Below, piece by piece: positions 1 through 10,595 of a stretch of DNA of 64,000 bases. Location of the stretch: contig QMIT01000003.1 of assembly GCA_024434115.1 (NCBI GenBank), positions 407,282 to 471,281 of the forward strand, given 5' to 3'. The notes under the pieces were generated by a model. It was given only the letters and a program-made list of their open reading frames with translations. It did not search any database and was not told the origin of the DNA. Position 1 is the stretch's first letter, and each line of letters starts with the position of its first letter. A program made the position numbers and the translations under genes. Origin of the DNA: Chloroflexota bacterium. Its GTDB lineage: Bacteria > Chloroflexota > Anaerolineae > Aggregatilineales > J027.

Positions 1-593
1 CGGCAACCACATTGGCATTGTGGGCATTGGTAAAAGCCGGGATTTTGAACGCCGACCAACCGATTTTTGCCGATATTAAGGTGGGCAGCAGTGAGGCTGG
101 CAGCACACCTACCCCCGCCAGCCATCACCCGGCCCGCAGCGGCATCGTGCGCCCCTTCCAACTGACCGGACATCGGCATGAGGCCGAAGTGTGTCAAGCC
201 CTACGCGATTGTGGGGACTTTGATGTGCGGATGGCGGTGACGAGTGTTGAAATGGTGCGCGGGGTGGCAGTAGCGGTGCATGTCACTCTCCCTACCGGAC
301 TACGCGAACGGGATTTGTGGCAGGCCTATCGCGGCGCATGGAAGGGTGAGCCATTTGTCCGTATCGTGCATGAACAGGACGGCCTACATCGTCACCCTGA
401 GCCGCGTTTGTTGGCAGGCACGAATTATGCCGATGTCGGGTGGGAATATGACCCCGCCACCGGACGCACGGTACTGCTGGCGGCGATTGACAATCTAGGT
501 AAGGGCGCGGCGGGAAGTGCCGTGCAGTGCATGAATTTGATGTGTGGATTTGACGAAACAACCGCATTGACCTTTGGGGGGATTTATCCATGA
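1..593 (+). CDS. lysY: LysW-aminoadipyl-6-phosphate reductase (LysY/ArgC family), 5' truncated
   Basis: NADPH-dependent reductase that converts the LysW-bound aminoadipyl phosphate to its semialdehyde in lysine synthesis. The gene enters from the left edge, and the open frame runs from position 3 with no start in the window. The first visible residues (ATTLALWALVKAG) are the helix that follows the catalytic Cys in ArgC/LysY proteins, so that Cys lies just outside. GSSEAG, the HHPARS stretch and GHRHEAE are family motifs. About 197 C-terminal residues are present. The LysY assignment over ArgC rests on the neighbours: lysZ, lysJ, lysK and the homocitrate branch follow directly. It ends in an ATGA overlap with lysZ. 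Confidence 0.9.
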   Translation, partial: ATTLALWALVKAGILNADQPIFADIKVGSSEAGSTPTPASHHPARSGIVRPFQLTGHRHEAEVCQALRDCGDFDVRMAVTSVEMVRGVAVAVHVTLPTGLRERDLWQAYRGAWKGEPFVRIVHEQDGLHRHPEPRLLAGTNYADVGWEYDPATGRTVLLAAIDNLGKGAAGSAVQCMNLMCGFDETTALTFGGIYP

Positions 594-1408
594 CCTATGT
601 ATTGAAAATTGGGGGCGGTGCTGGGGTTGACCATCACGCCGTCCTCCGAAATTTAGCTGAACGCATTCAAACTGGTGAACGCTGGGTGTTGGTACATGGC
701 ACAAGCGCCGCCGCCAACGAATTAGCCGCCCGCTTGGGGGTTGAGGTGCGTACCATCACCAACCCCGGCGGGCATGTCAGCCGCTACACGGATGCCCAAA
801 TGATCGGCATTTATGGGATGGCAGCCGCCTCGGTAAACCAACACCTGTGTGCTGAATTATCGGGCTATGGGGTCCGGGTGGTCGGCTTAACTGGCCCAAC
901 CGTCATCAGTGCCCAACGCAAGCAGGCCATCCGCGCTATCCAAAATGGACGGCCTGTGGTCATTCGGGATGATTTTTCGGGCCGTATCACAGGCATTGAC
1001 CACGATTTGCTTGAATCTTTATTGGATGCAGGCTACACCCCGGTGATCGCACCGTTGGCAATTGGCGAAGCAGGTGAATCATTGAACGTGGATGGAGATT
1101 TAATCGCCGCCACCGCTGCCCGTGCGCTTAATGCTGACCTGCTGATGATTTTAAGCAACGTCCCCGGCTTGCTGCGTGATGTGAATGACCCTACCTCGGT
1201 GATTGAACATTTCGCCTTGCATGAGATTGAGCGTTATGAAAATTTCGCGGTGGGTCGCATGAAGAAAAAATTATTGGCAGCGCGGGAAGCGACTATCGAG
1301 CAGGTTATTTTAGCCGATTCACGACTGGAAAATCCGATTGACGCGGCGATGGCTGGCTCTGGCACACATATTTGGCGGGAGGAGCAGCATGTTGGACACC
1401 ACGCTTGA
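590..1408 (+). CDS. lysZ: [LysW]-aminoadipate kinase LysZ
   Basis: Amino-acid-kinase-fold protein of 272 residues that phosphorylates the side-chain carboxylate of LysW-bound aminoadipate. The N-terminal KIGGGAG glycine loop binds phosphate, and LNVDGDLIAA and the downstream RMKKKL segment fit the ArgB/LysZ family. Its ATG overlaps the lysY stop as ATGA (590-593), so translation is probably coupled. ArgB (acetylglutamate kinase) is the alternative reading, and a bifunctional role in arginine synthesis is possible. The homocitrate-branch genes next door favour lysine. Confidence 0.88.
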   Translation: MTYVLKIGGGAGVDHHAVLRNLAERIQTGERWVLVHGTSAAANELAARLGVEVRTITNPGGHVSRYTDAQMIGIYGMAAASVNQHLCAELSGYGVRVVGLTGPTVISAQRKQAIRAIQNGRPVVIRDDFSGRITGIDHDLLESLLDAGYTPVIAPLAIGEAGESLNVDGDLIAATAARALNADLLMILSNVPGLLRDVNDPTSVIEHFALHEIERYENFAVGRMKKKLLAAREATIEQVILADSRLENPIDAAMAGSGTHIWREEQHVGHHA

Positions 1409-2564
1409 TACCGTTGCCCTCGAACAGAGCCACACCAGCGGTGTCTACATGAAGCGCGACCTGCAAATTGTGCGCGGCGAAGGGGCTTATCTATACGATG
1501 CGACAGGCCGACGTTACCTAGATTGCGTCGGAGGACAGGGAACGGCGAATTTAGGCCATGCCCACCCCGCGATTGTCGCCGCTATCCAGCAGCAGGCCGC
1601 TGAACTCATTTCCTGCCCGGAACTTTTTCATAATCCTGTGCGTGCCCATTATCAAGCCGCTTTGTGTGAGGCTGCTGGCATGAATCGTGTCTTTCTTTGC
1701 AATAGCGGAGCCGAATCAGTTGAGGCGGCTATCAAATTTGCGCGGGCCAGCACCGGACGGACAAACATTATCTCGACCATGCGCGGGTTTCATGGGCGCA
1801 CGTTTGGTGCCCTCAGCGTGACATGGAACAAATCCTACCGCGAACCTGTTGAACCACTCGTGCCGGGGGTCAATTTTGTGCCGTTCAATAATATCGAGCG
1901 CTTGCAGACTGCGCTGAATGACTCGGTAGCAGCGGTAATTGTTGAAGTTGTGCAGGGCGAAGGCGGGGTCTATCCAGCCGAACAAGGGTATTTGCAGGCC
2001 GTCCAAGAGTTGTGCCGTGTCAACGGGTCACTCTTGATTGTAGACGAGGTACAAACCGGATTTGGGCGTACCGGCAGTCTGTTTGCCCATCAGCAGGACG
2101 GCATCACGCCTGATTTGCTGTGCCTTGCCAAAAGCATCGCGGGGGGCTTGCCAATGGGGGCAGTCTTGATCGGTGAACGGCTAAATACGCTTGCCCCATC
2201 GCTTCACAGCAGCACGTTTGGCGGCAATCCGTTGGCGTGTGCGGCAGCATTGGCAACGCTTAACATACTCCAAAGCACAGATATATTGGAAATGACCCAT
2301 CAGCGCGGTACAGCCGTCATGGAACATTTACGAAACGCCCTCCCCGAAAGTGCAGTGCGTGAGATACGCGGACGCGGGTTGCTGATTGGGATTGAACTGC
2401 GCGATAAGGCTGCACCATTTTTGCGCCGACTACAAGAGGAGGGCGTGTTGGTGTTGACCGCTGGCCCAACTGTTTTACGACTGTTGCCGCCGCTGGTTAT
2501 CAGCGATGCGGATTTATGGGATGTAATTGCCACCATTGAAAGGGTATTGACCGATGCCGTTTAA
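1389..2564 (+). CDS. lysJ: [LysW]-aminoadipate semialdehyde aminotransferase LysJ
   Basis: PLP enzyme of class-III aminotransferase type, 391 residues, that aminates the LysW-bound semialdehyde to LysW-lysine. It shows NSGAESVEAA (phosphate site), the HGRTFG segment, VDEVQTGFGRTG (cofactor Asp) and AKSIAGG with the Schiff-base Lys near residue 248. A longer frame exists upstream, but the ATG at 1389 has a GGAGG about 6 bases upstream and starts where the family's N-terminus aligns. It overlaps lysZ by 20 bases. The sequence alone does not separate LysJ from ArgD (acetylornithine aminotransferase). The operon does. Confidence 0.88.
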   Translation: MLDTTLDTVALEQSHTSGVYMKRDLQIVRGEGAYLYDATGRRYLDCVGGQGTANLGHAHPAIVAAIQQQAAELISCPELFHNPVRAHYQAALCEAAGMNRVFLCNSGAESVEAAIKFARASTGRTNIISTMRGFHGRTFGALSVTWNKSYREPVEPLVPGVNFVPFNNIERLQTALNDSVAAVIVEVVQGEGGVYPAEQGYLQAVQELCRVNGSLLIVDEVQTGFGRTGSLFAHQQDGITPDLLCLAKSIAGGLPMGAVLIGERLNTLAPSLHSSTFGGNPLACAAALATLNILQSTDILEMTHQRGTAVMEHLRNALPESAVREIRGRGLLIGIELRDKAAPFLRRLQEEGVLVLTAGPTVLRLLPPLVISDADLWDVIATIERVLTDAV

Positions 2565-3690
2565 CCAATTTGCCATTATTGAAAGCTCCCTACGCGAAGG
2601 GGAGCAGTTTAGCACGGCGACTTTTTCCACCGCGCAAAAGCTGGAAATCGCAGGGCTGCTCGATGATTTTGGGGTCGAAATGATCGAAATGACCTCCCCT
2701 TGTGCCTCCCCCCAAAGTGAGGCCGATATTCGTGCCGTCAGCAATCTAGGATTAAGCGCCCGTATCTTGACCCATATCCGCTGCAATCGGGATGATGCTA
2801 TTCGAGCATTGGATACAGGCGTGCATGGTTTGGATATTGTCATCGGCACATCCCCCCAATTGATGCAGCATAGTCATGGCAAGAACATCAACCAGATTAT
2901 TGACCTTGCCGCTGACGTGATGTGTTTTATCCGCGAACAAGCCCCTAATATTATTTTGCGCTTCAGTACCGAGGACACCTTCCGTAGTCGAGAAGCCGAT
3001 TTGCTGCGGGTGTATCTGGCGGTTGCCGATCTCGGCATGGTCAATCGGCTTGGGGTAGCGGATACCGTTGGGGTCGCTATGCCACAGCAGGTCTATCAGA
3101 TGGTCAATCAATTGGTGCGCCTAACCGGGTTGGATGTCGAATTTCATGGGCACAACGACAGTGGCTGTGCCATTGCCAATGCCTGTGCCGCGTTGGAAGG
3201 CGGGGCGACCCATATTGACACGACCATTTTGGGCATCGGGGAACGCAACGGCATTACCCCGCTGGGTGGTCTTGTAGCGCGGCTGTACACCCTCAATCGA
3301 AATTATGTGACCAAATATAACCTCCGCCTGCTGCCCCAATTGGATCGGCTCATCGCGGATATTTGTGAAATAGACATCCCCTTTAACAATTACATCACCG
3401 GGGCAAGCGCTTTTATCCACAAGGCCGGGATTCATGCCAAAGCGGTGCTGGCTGACCCCTCGACCTATGAAATTTTGCGACCTGAAGAATTTGGGCTGAA
3501 TCGGGAAGTGGCGATTGGGCATCGGCTGACAGGGTGGAATGCCATCCGCGAACGGGCACTGTCATTGGGGGTTAGTCTGGAAAACGCGACCTTGCAAGCC
3601 ATAACCCAAGACATCAAACGCCGTGCCGATGTGCGTCCCTTGACATTACCCGAAGTAGACGCATTAATCTGGGAGGCCGCCAACGCATGA
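2554..3690 (+). CDS. lysS: Homocitrate synthase
   Basis: Condenses acetyl-CoA with 2-oxoglutarate, the committed step of the aminoadipate route. It has 378 residues and a DRE-TIM metallolyase barrel. [10 protein letters not shown] near the N-terminus carries the catalytic Arg and metal-binding Asp/Glu region, HGHNDSG carries the two metal His, and [11 protein letters not shown] is the second family signature. [10 protein letters not shown] towards the C-terminus is typical of homocitrate and isopropylmalate synthases. No long C-terminal regulatory domain like that of LeuA is present, which favours homocitrate synthase. It overlaps lysJ by 11 bases. 2-isopropylmalate or citramalate synthase are alternatives, less likely beside homoaconitase and homoisocitrate dehydrogenase. 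Confidence 0.87.
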   Translation: MPFNQFAIIESSLREGEQFSTATFSTAQKLEIAGLLDDFGVEMIEMTSPCASPQSEADIRAVSNLGLSARILTHIRCNRDDAIRALDTGVHGLDIVIGTSPQLMQHSHGKNINQIIDLAADVMCFIREQAPNIILRFSTEDTFRSREADLLRVYLAVADLGMVNRLGVADTVGVAMPQQVYQMVNQLVRLTGLDVEFHGHNDSGCAIANACAALEGGATHIDTTILGIGERNGITPLGGLVARLYTLNRNYVTKYNLRLLPQLDRLIADICEIDIPFNNYITGASAFIHKAGIHAKAVLADPSTYEILRPEEFGLNREVAIGHRLTGWNAIRERALSLGVSLENATLQAITQDIKRRADVRPLTLPEVDALIWEAANA

Positions 3691-4943
3691 GTGGCAAGAC
3701 CTTTGTAGAGAAAGCATTAGCTCGCGCCGCCGGGGTTAGTGAGGCCAGCGCCGGGGACATTTTGGATGTGCGGCCAGACATGATTTTTAGTCATGACAAT
3801 TCCGCCGCCATCCGTCGCATTTTCGAGAAAATCGGAGCGAAAAACATTACACGACCTGACCGGGTAGCCATTACGCTTGACCATGCCGTGCCTGCCCCCA
3901 CCACCCAACACGCCCAAAATCACGCCGAAATCCGCGAATGGGTCAAGCAGCAGGGCATCGGGCATTTTTTTGAAGTAGGACGTGGAATTTGCCATCAGGT
4001 CATTAGCGAAGAAGCCCTGATTTTACCCGGCGAAACCATCTTAGGGGCAGACAGCCACAGCACCCATTTTGGCTGGTTGGGGGCATTTGGCGCGGGCGTG
4101 GGTCGGACAGAAATGGCAGCACTATGGGCAACAGGCGAACTCTGGCTGCGTGTGCCGGAAGCGATGCGCGTGACATTGACCGGGCGCTTGCAACCCGGTG
4201 TCACCGCCAAAGACATCAGCCTACGCATTTTGGGCGATATGGGCGTTGAAGGAGGTCTCTATCGTTCGGTGGAGTTCGCTGGGGATACCCTCAGCACCCT
4301 TTCGTTGGATGAACGACCTATCCTGCCTAACGTGATGGCCGAATTTGGCGCGAAAAATGCGTACATGCCACCCGACGAAGTAGTATTCAATTATTTGGAG
4401 GCCCGCCGCACCCGCGATTATACGCCATTGTATCCCGACCCCGACGCACATTATGAGATTGATTATGCGTTGGATGTCAGCCAACTCGAACCCCAAATCG
4501 CGCTTCCTCACCAACCTGATAACGTGGTGCGGCTGTCGGATGCGATTGGTGAACCCGTTCAGCAGGCGTTTATCGGGACGTGTACCAATGGGCGACTGGA
4601 AGATTTGCAGGCGGCGGCAGATGTTCTGCGTGGGCATCAGGTAGCATGTCGGTTGGTGGTCATTCCCGCCAGTTCGCAGGTGTTATTAGAAGCTACCCGT
4701 TCCGGCATTATCGAAACTTTATTGATGGCAGGGGCGACGATTGCCACCCCCGGCTGTGGGCCATGTATGGGGAATCATATGGGCATCCCCGCGCCAAATG
4801 AAGCCACCATTAGCAGCGCCAATCGCAATTTTAAGGGACGCATGGGCACGTCGGAAGCACCTGTTTATCTCGCTAGTCCGTATGTCGTCGCCGCCAGTGC
4901 CATTTGTGGAGCCATTGCCGATCCGAGGGAGTTTTTATCATGA
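3687..4943 (+). CDS. lysT: Homoaconitase large subunit
   Basis: Aconitase-superfamily large subunit of 418 residues. With the small subunit encoded next it isomerises homocitrate to homoisocitrate. [12 protein letters not shown] and [10 protein letters not shown] supply the three Cys that hold the [4Fe-4S] cluster, and [10 protein letters not shown] is the conserved substrate loop. It starts in an ATGA overlap with the homocitrate synthase gene (3687-3690). A GGGAGG lies about 11 bases upstream. LeuC (isopropylmalate isomerase) is very similar, and the operon decides the call. Confidence 0.88.
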   Translation: MSGKTFVEKALARAAGVSEASAGDILDVRPDMIFSHDNSAAIRRIFEKIGAKNITRPDRVAITLDHAVPAPTTQHAQNHAEIREWVKQQGIGHFFEVGRGICHQVISEEALILPGETILGADSHSTHFGWLGAFGAGVGRTEMAALWATGELWLRVPEAMRVTLTGRLQPGVTAKDISLRILGDMGVEGGLYRSVEFAGDTLSTLSLDERPILPNVMAEFGAKNAYMPPDEVVFNYLEARRTRDYTPLYPDPDAHYEIDYALDVSQLEPQIALPHQPDNVVRLSDAIGEPVQQAFIGTCTNGRLEDLQAAADVLRGHQVACRLVVIPASSQVLLEATRSGIIETLLMAGATIATPGCGPCMGNHMGIPAPNEATISSANRNFKGRMGTSEAPVYLASPYVVAASAICGAIADPREFLS

Positions 4944-5440
4944 GCCGTCATCGCTGTTGGGTTTATGGGGATAACGTCAATACGGATGTGATTTTCCCCG
5001 GCAAATATACATATACCCTGAAAACACCAGAAGAGATCGCGGCCCATGCGCTGGAAGACCTTGATACAACCTTTGCCGCCAATGTGCGCCGGGGAGATGT
5101 CATCGTCGCAGGGCAAAATTGGGGCTGTGGCAGCAGCCGTGAACAAGGTGTGACCGCGCCCAAGTACGCCGGGGTAGATATTATCATCGCCACCTCATTC
5201 AGCCGTATCTATTTTCGTAACTGCATCAATCAAGGGGTATTGCCAATCGTCTGCCCCGGCCTGAATGCGCTGGTACAAACAGGTGACAGCATTGAAATTG
5301 ATATTGCTAATGGACAGATTCACGCGGCGGGACAAACCTTCACTTTCCCACACCTATCCCCCTCGGTACAAGCCATTTTGGACGCGGGCGGGTTGGTTCC
5401 CATGTTGCAGCGCCGATTTTTAGGAGAAAAGCAAGCATGA
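4940..5440 (+). CDS. lysU: Homoaconitase small subunit
   Basis: Swivel-domain partner of the preceding large subunit, 166 residues, the usual size for LeuD/LysU proteins. [10 protein letters not shown] near the N-terminus and GCGSSREQ in the middle are the family signatures, with [12 protein letters not shown] following. The ATG at 4940 forms an ATGA overlap with lysT (4940-4943), a better start than the longer frame upstream, which would cut into lysT. The two genes are probably translated in a fixed ratio. Confidence 0.88.
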   Translation: MSRHRCWVYGDNVNTDVIFPGKYTYTLKTPEEIAAHALEDLDTTFAANVRRGDVIVAGQNWGCGSSREQGVTAPKYAGVDIIIATSFSRIYFRNCINQGVLPIVCPGLNALVQTGDSIEIDIANGQIHAAGQTFTFPHLSPSVQAILDAGGLVPMLQRRFLGEKQA

Positions 5441-6411
5441 CCCAGACGATTACCTTAATCAACGGCGACGGCATCGGGCAAGAAGTGATTCCCGCTGCCC
5501 GTCAGGTGCTTGAAAGTCTCGGTTTGCCGCTGGAATTTCGAGAGGCCGAGGCGGGTTTTGGCACATTTAAAAAAACAGGGAACGCCCTGCCACCTGAAAC
5601 TTTAGCCTTATGTCAGCAAAGCGACGCGGTGTTGTTCGGTGCGACCAGTTCACCCATGACCAAAACCCCCGGCTATCAAAGTCCGATTTTGGCCCTGCGC
5701 CGCCAGTTTGATTTATTTGCCAATTTGCGTCCAGCGGTTAGCGAAACCATTGACTTACTGATCGTGCGCGAAAACACCGAGGGGTTATATAGTCGGCGGG
5801 AACGGGTCGAGGATGATGGACAGACCGCCATTGCTGAACGGGTCATTACCGCCTATGCCTCCGAGCGCATTGTACGGGTAGCCTGTCAACAAGCCATGCA
5901 GCGCCGCCGACAATTGACCATCGTGCATAAAGCCAATGTCCTGTCCGAGACATGCGGCTTATTTCGACGGGTGGCTCTTGAGGTAGTCAAGGAATTCCCC
6001 GATTTGACCATAAACGAATTATTGGTGGATACGGCGGCGATGAAGTTGGTACAGTCTCCGCAAAATTTTGATGTCATCGTGACGACCAACCTGTTCGGCG
6101 ATATTCTGAGTGATTTGGCGGCGGGATTGACAGGCGGGTTAGGCATTGCCCCGTCGGCGAATGTTGGCATCGGACGGCCTGCGGTATTTGAACCTGTGCA
6201 TGGCAGCGCCCCCGATATTGCCGGACAGGGCATCGCCGATCCGCGTGCCGCCATCTTGAGTAGCGCTATGATGCTCGATTTTCTAGGCTATGGCGAAATT
6301 GGGGAACAGGTACGCCAGATTACTTATCAAACTGCCCATCGTGGCACAGTCCAAGCCACGACCCAAGCCATCATTCACCAATTGCAAGAGGTCGCCATCC
6401 ATGCCAAGTGA
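5437..6411 (+). CDS. hicd: Homoisocitrate dehydrogenase
   Basis: NAD-dependent beta-decarboxylating dehydrogenase of 324 residues that turns homoisocitrate into 2-oxoadipate. NGDGIGQE at the N-terminus and [11 protein letters not shown] near residue 112 mark the isocitrate/isopropylmalate/homoisocitrate dehydrogenase superfamily. [15 protein letters not shown] carries the metal-binding Asp residues, and [12 protein letters not shown] is the cofactor loop. Substrate choice is inferred from the operon. Isopropylmalate dehydrogenase is the main alternative. The start overlaps lysU as ATGA (5437-5440), with AGGAGA 12 bases upstream. Confidence 0.85.
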   Translation: MTQTITLINGDGIGQEVIPAARQVLESLGLPLEFREAEAGFGTFKKTGNALPPETLALCQQSDAVLFGATSSPMTKTPGYQSPILALRRQFDLFANLRPAVSETIDLLIVRENTEGLYSRRERVEDDGQTAIAERVITAYASERIVRVACQQAMQRRRQLTIVHKANVLSETCGLFRRVALEVVKEFPDLTINELLVDTAAMKLVQSPQNFDVIVTTNLFGDILSDLAAGLTGGLGIAPSANVGIGRPAVFEPVHGSAPDIAGQGIADPRAAILSSAMMLDFLGYGEIGEQVRQITYQTAHRGTVQATTQAIIHQLQEVAIHAK

Positions 6412-7441
6412 ATTATTGGTGGAATTGGTCAGCCGCTACAGCCCCTCCCGCCATGAAACCCCCGTCGTCGAATTTTTGGTGGCGTGGATGCAGGCACATG
6501 GGTTTGACGCGCACGTAGATGCGGTGGGCAACGCTGTTGGGCGTCGTGGGTCAGCCGATGCACCCCATACCCTGATGTTGTTGGGGCATATAGACACCGT
6601 GCCGGGTGAAATTCCCGTGCGAGTCGAGGACGGCCTTTTATATGGACGGGGAAGTGTGGACGCCAAAGGGTCGTTGTGTGCGTTTGCCGATGCCACCGCC
6701 CTTGCGACGATTCCCGCTGGATGGCAAGTAATTGTGATCGGGGCTGTTGAGGAGGAAATCGCCACCAGCAAAGGCGCTCACCACATCCGTGACCAATTTT
6801 GCCCGGACTTGTGCATCATCGGTGAGCCGAGTGGGGCTGACCGCATCACATTAGGGTACAAAGGGCGGCTGTTGGTGGATTTTTCACTGACCCGTCCTCT
6901 CGCACATACAGCCCGACCTGAACCCAGTGTCGGCGCGAGTGGGGCGGCCTTTTGGCATGATATTTTGGGTTGGTGCGCGGTGCAAAATGAAGGGCATAGG
7001 GCGCATTTCGATCAGATTACGCCGCATCTCCGCAGTATCAACACCGAGCCAGATGGCTTTCAGGACACCGTGAAACTGACCGTTGGTTTTCGTTTACCCC
7101 CGCATCACACCCCGACCAGCGTGTTTGCCGAAATCAGCCGATTCGCACCGCCGGATGCCACTTTGCAACCCTATAGCATGGAGCAGGCGTATCAAGGAGA
7201 TAAAAATAATGCGTTGGTGCGGGGGATGCTCAGTGCGATTCGAGCGCAGGGGACACGTCCGGCCTTTGTCCTAAAAACTGGCACGAGCGATATGAACGTG
7301 GTTGGCGCAAAATGGAGTTGCCCCATCGTGGCGTATGGGCCGGGGGACAGCAATCTCGACCACACACCGAATGAACACCTGCCCCTCGCTGAATATGACA
7401 AGGCAGTAGCGGTGCTGCGACATTTGATTGAGCATCTTTAA
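6401..7441 (+). CDS. lysK: [LysW]-lysine hydrolase LysK
   Basis: M20-type zinc peptidase of 346 residues that releases lysine from the LysW carrier in the last step. [10 protein letters not shown] (metal His), GRGSVDAKG (bridging Asp), [10 protein letters not shown] (catalytic Glu pair) and GEPSGAD are all visible. The ATG at 6401 overlaps the preceding stop by 11 bases. The longer frame would lie inside the dehydrogenase gene and adds nothing family-like. It ends on TAA within TTAA (7438-7441), which also supplies the stop of the convergent moeA-PBP gene. lysW and lysX are not in the window and should lie upstream. Confidence 0.86.
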   Translation: MPSELLVELVSRYSPSRHETPVVEFLVAWMQAHGFDAHVDAVGNAVGRRGSADAPHTLMLLGHIDTVPGEIPVRVEDGLLYGRGSVDAKGSLCAFADATALATIPAGWQVIVIGAVEEEIATSKGAHHIRDQFCPDLCIIGEPSGADRITLGYKGRLLVDFSLTRPLAHTARPEPSVGASGAAFWHDILGWCAVQNEGHRAHFDQITPHLRSINTEPDGFQDTVKLTVGFRLPPHHTPTSVFAEISRFAPPDATLQPYSMEQAYQGDKNNALVRGMLSAIRAQGTRPAFVLKTGTSDMNVVGAKWSCPIVAYGPGDSNLDHTPNEHLPLAEYDKAVAVLRHLIEHL

Positions 7442-9363
7442 GGAAACATCACTTGCCCGGTTTGGCGGGTGTCGTAACCGGGCTGTTCCCCCAACAATTG
7501 ATGGAAACGGGGGTCGCGCAGGGCTGCCGATAGATTTTGGATGCCGGGGTGGGATTGGTACACATTGGGGATCACCAGATCGTACTGCTCCCACCCAAAT
7601 GGGATAAAATCCAAGCCCATCGCCGAGGCTGCGCTGCGTACCCCCATCCCACAATCTGCTACCTCCGAAGCCACCCCCGCCGCGACAGCTAGATGGGTAA
7701 TCTCCTCGTGGTCATAACCTGCGATAGATTCCGGCGAAATCCCTTGCCGCTGCAATTCGTAATCCAGTAGCAAACGTGTCCCCGCGCCGCGCTGCCGATT
7801 GACAAACCGAACCCGTGTTAGATCAGCAACCCCCTGAATTTGGTGTGGATTACCCGCCGCCACAATAAAACCCTGTTCTCGATGGGCAAAGTTAACGAGG
7901 GTCACGGCCTCGTTAGGCAGATATTTGGCAAGATAGGGGATGTTGTATGTGCCTGTTTGGGGGTCAAGCAGATGTACCCCCGCGAAATGGGCCTCTTGCC
8001 GACGCAGGGCCACCAACCCACCGATTGAGCCAACATTTGCCGAGGCCAGCCGATAACCGGGGTAGTGGGTCGCCAAAAATTCTGCTAATAAATCGAGCAT
8101 GGGGTCATGACTGCCCATCACCAAAATGGTTTGCTGAATCTCATGCAAGGGGCGATAAAGCAGCACATCTATCGGTTGGCCCATGTCCACGCCTTCACTA
8201 AAACGGCGAATGTGGGCGAGGCCGTCCGCTTTGACCAATGATGTAATGACCCCTGCGCCGCGATTTAACGGGCTTGCCAACAAGCGTTCACCCACTTGTG
8301 CCAACGTCACCCGCACAAAATCATCGTCACCAATCGGGGATAATAATTTGCGGGTCATGATGGCTTGAACGTGGGGACGGGTAGACACCGCAGAGGGCTG
8401 CCCTAACCAATGCGCCAATAACGGCTGGATAAAAATCTCTCCTGTCAATGCAGCGCTAACCGGATAACCGGGGACACCGATTACGAGAATATTTTCAATC
8501 AGGCCGATAATGACGGGATGGCCCGGTCTGACCGCAACACCGTGTACCAACAATACGCCTGTTTCTCGAACGATGGATGCCGTGAAATCTTTGCTACCCG
8601 CCGATGAACCCGACAGCACCAAAATCAAATCGGGTCGCTGTTCGATGGCGTTTTTCAATGCGGAACGAATGTTGTCGGGGGTATCCGGCACGATGTCGGT
8701 AATCGCAGCTTGTCCACCCGATTCTTGAATTTGCCCTGCCAGCACCAAGCTATTGTATTCAATGATCTGGCCCGGTCTAGGGGTCTGGGTGACGGGGATA
8801 AGCTCACTGCCTGTCGGGATAATTTGAACACGCGGCTGACGACATACCCAGACAGTCGAATAACCGCATCCCGCTATCGCCCCTAAATCCACCGGACGAA
8901 TCTTGTGATTGGCGGGCAGCACCAATTCACTCGCCACCATATCCTCTCCCATCAAGCGCACATGCTGACGGGGGACGACGCTGGCCCGAATTTCAATTTT
9001 GTCGGGGTCAAGCGGCTGCACATCCTCAATTTTGATGACGGCGTTGGTATCGGAGGGCAAGGGGTCGCCTGTGTTAATCGGAAAGGCTTGCTGACCGACC
9101 TGTAAAATTATCGGGCGGGTCTCGGTGGCGTGCAGGGTATCTTCAGCCTGAACAGCATACCCATCCATCGCGGCGCTGTGATAATGGGGGGACGACAATT
9201 TAGCCCATACAGCGGCGGCGGTAATCCGGCCCAATGCCTGTGATAAGGCGATTTCTTCACCCACCAGCGGTGACGCCTTGCCGACTTGTTCCAGCGCCAG
9301 CATCAATTTGGCCTGTGCCTCATCCAGCGGAATATCCTCAAGGTAAATGTTGCGTTCAGCCAT
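7438..9363 (-). CDS. MoeA molybdopterin molybdotransferase fused to a periplasmic-binding-protein-like domain
   Basis: Protein of 641 residues. Residues 1 to about 400 are MoeA (inserts molybdate or tungstate into adenylylated molybdopterin): AMDGYAV, the [10 protein letters not shown] region, and GVPGYPVSA. Residues from about 415 to the end (starting near [10 protein letters not shown]) form a substrate-binding-like domain with an NRQRGAGTR motif, the type found fused to MoeA or regulators and thought to sense oxyanion or cofactor. It is the last gene of the formate dehydrogenase operon. Its start overlaps the preceding moeA by 8 bases. A second MoeA beside a plain one suggests separate Mo and W handling, which is an inference. 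Confidence 0.85.
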   Translation of the reverse strand: MAERNIYLEDIPLDEAQAKLMLALEQVGKASPLVGEEIALSQALGRITAAAVWAKLSSPHYHSAAMDGYAVQAEDTLHATETRPIILQVGQQAFPINTGDPLPSDTNAVIKIEDVQPLDPDKIEIRASVVPRQHVRLMGEDMVASELVLPANHKIRPVDLGAIAGCGYSTVWVCRQPRVQIIPTGSELIPVTQTPRPGQIIEYNSLVLAGQIQESGGQAAITDIVPDTPDNIRSALKNAIEQRPDLILVLSGSSAGSKDFTASIVRETGVLLVHGVAVRPGHPVIIGLIENILVIGVPGYPVSAALTGEIFIQPLLAHWLGQPSAVSTRPHVQAIMTRKLLSPIGDDDFVRVTLAQVGERLLASPLNRGAGVITSLVKADGLAHIRRFSEGVDMGQPIDVLLYRPLHEIQQTILVMGSHDPMLDLLAEFLATHYPGYRLASANVGSIGGLVALRRQEAHFAGVHLLDPQTGTYNIPYLAKYLPNEAVTLVNFAHREQGFIVAAGNPHQIQGVADLTRVRFVNRQRGAGTRLLLDYELQRQGISPESIAGYDHEEITHLAVAAGVASEVADCGMGVRSAASAMGLDFIPFGWEQYDLVIPNVYQSHPGIQNLSAALRDPRFHQLLGEQPGYDTRQTGQVMFP

Positions 9364-10594
9364 CCCACACCATCACTTCAACAGGCGTCCCCGCTTTGAT
9401 GCCGTTGCTATTCAGCGGGATATGCACCACCCCATCGGCCCGTACCAGCGTAAAAATCAGATTCGATTTACCAAACAACGGTTCGGCCTGCCAACTGCCA
9501 TCACGCTCAATTAACCGCACAGGAATGGTATCTTCGCGGCCTGTCACCGAAGCAATATTGTGGGTCAGGGTCGCATGGACAGACATCGGACGTGGTGATT
9601 TTTGGCCTAAGCCGTACCGAATCAAGGGGACAACAAGTTGTCGAGCAACCAACAGTGCCGACACCGGATTGCCCGGTAGACCAATGACAGGCTTGCCATC
9701 ACACACCGCTAAAATCGTCGGTTTGCCCGGTTTGACCGCCAAGCCATGCTGCAAAATCCCCGGCTGGCCCAAGCTGGCAATCACCTCGCGGGTGAGGTCG
9801 CGGCTGGAAACCGAACTGCCCGCCGTCATCAACAATATGTCCACCTCAGCAAATCCGGCATGAGCACGGGCGTGATAATCGGCGGCGTCATCTTTGGCAA
9901 TCCCCAGCATCACCGGATGTCCACCTGCTGCTTCGACCAATGTTGCCAGCATGGGGGCATTGATGTCACGGATTTGGCCGGGGGCAGGATTGCTATCGGG
10001 GGGGACTAATTCATCCCCACAGCTTAAAATACCGATGCGCGGCGGTTCAATGACCTTGATGGCTAACACCCCCACCGCCACCAATCCCCCAATATCTTCA
10101 GGGCAGAGGTGATGTCCAGCGGGCAAAATCAATTCGCCTGTCTCTATATCTTCCCCCACTTGCACCACATTTTCACCGGGAGCGACGGGGGCAAGGATTT
10201 CAATTTCCGCCTCGCCAAGTTTCTGGGTGCGCTCAATCATCACAACGGCATCGGCATGAGGTGGCAGCATCGCACCCGTGAAAATCTCGACGCACTGGCC
10301 TGATTGAAGGACTACATCAGCGGTTTGGCCCATCTGAATTGAGCCAATGCAGGTCAAATAAGCAGGCAGGGATTGAGTTGCCCCAAAGGTATCGGCGGCA
10401 CGCACCGCATACCCATCCATTGTGCTGCGCGGGAAATAGGGCAAGCGTTCGGGGGAGTCAATCGGTTCGGCTAACACGCGGCCCAATGCAGAGCGGGGGT
10501 CAAGGGTGACGGTCTGGCGATTCGGCGACCAATGGGGATAGAGTTTTTCCAAACTCGCCTGCACCGTAGCGACATTAAAAAATTCAGCACTCAT
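9356..10594 (-). CDS. moeA: Molybdopterin molybdotransferase MoeA
   Basis: Stand-alone MoeA of 412 residues. STMDGYAVRAADTF, FTGAMLPPHADAV, the GDELV stretch and GLPGNPVSAL are MoeA motifs in the expected order, covering the MoeA N-terminal, MogA-like and C-terminal domains. The ATG at 10594 follows the fdhD stop directly. A longer in-frame extension reaches into fdhD and lacks family similarity, so it was rejected. No clear ribosome site is seen, so coupling to fdhD translation is likely. It serves the Mo enzymes encoded nearby (formate dehydrogenase, and the hydroxylase at 55.8-59.5 kb). Confidence 0.87.
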   Translation of the reverse strand: MSAEFFNVATVQASLEKLYPHWSPNRQTVTLDPRSALGRVLAEPIDSPERLPYFPRSTMDGYAVRAADTFGATQSLPAYLTCIGSIQMGQTADVVLQSGQCVEIFTGAMLPPHADAVVMIERTQKLGEAEIEILAPVAPGENVVQVGEDIETGELILPAGHHLCPEDIGGLVAVGVLAIKVIEPPRIGILSCGDELVPPDSNPAPGQIRDINAPMLATLVEAAGGHPVMLGIAKDDAADYHARAHAGFAEVDILLMTAGSSVSSRDLTREVIASLGQPGILQHGLAVKPGKPTILAVCDGKPVIGLPGNPVSALLVARQLVVPLIRYGLGQKSPRPMSVHATLTHNIASVTGREDTIPVRLIERDGSWQAEPLFGKSNLIFTLVRADGVVHIPLNSNGIKAGTPVEVMVWDG

Positions 10595-10595
10595 A

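Noticed and set aside
1338-1388. Longer start for lysJ
   Set aside because: It would read 17 codons inside lysZ. The ATG at 1389 has a GGAGG and the correct family N-terminus.
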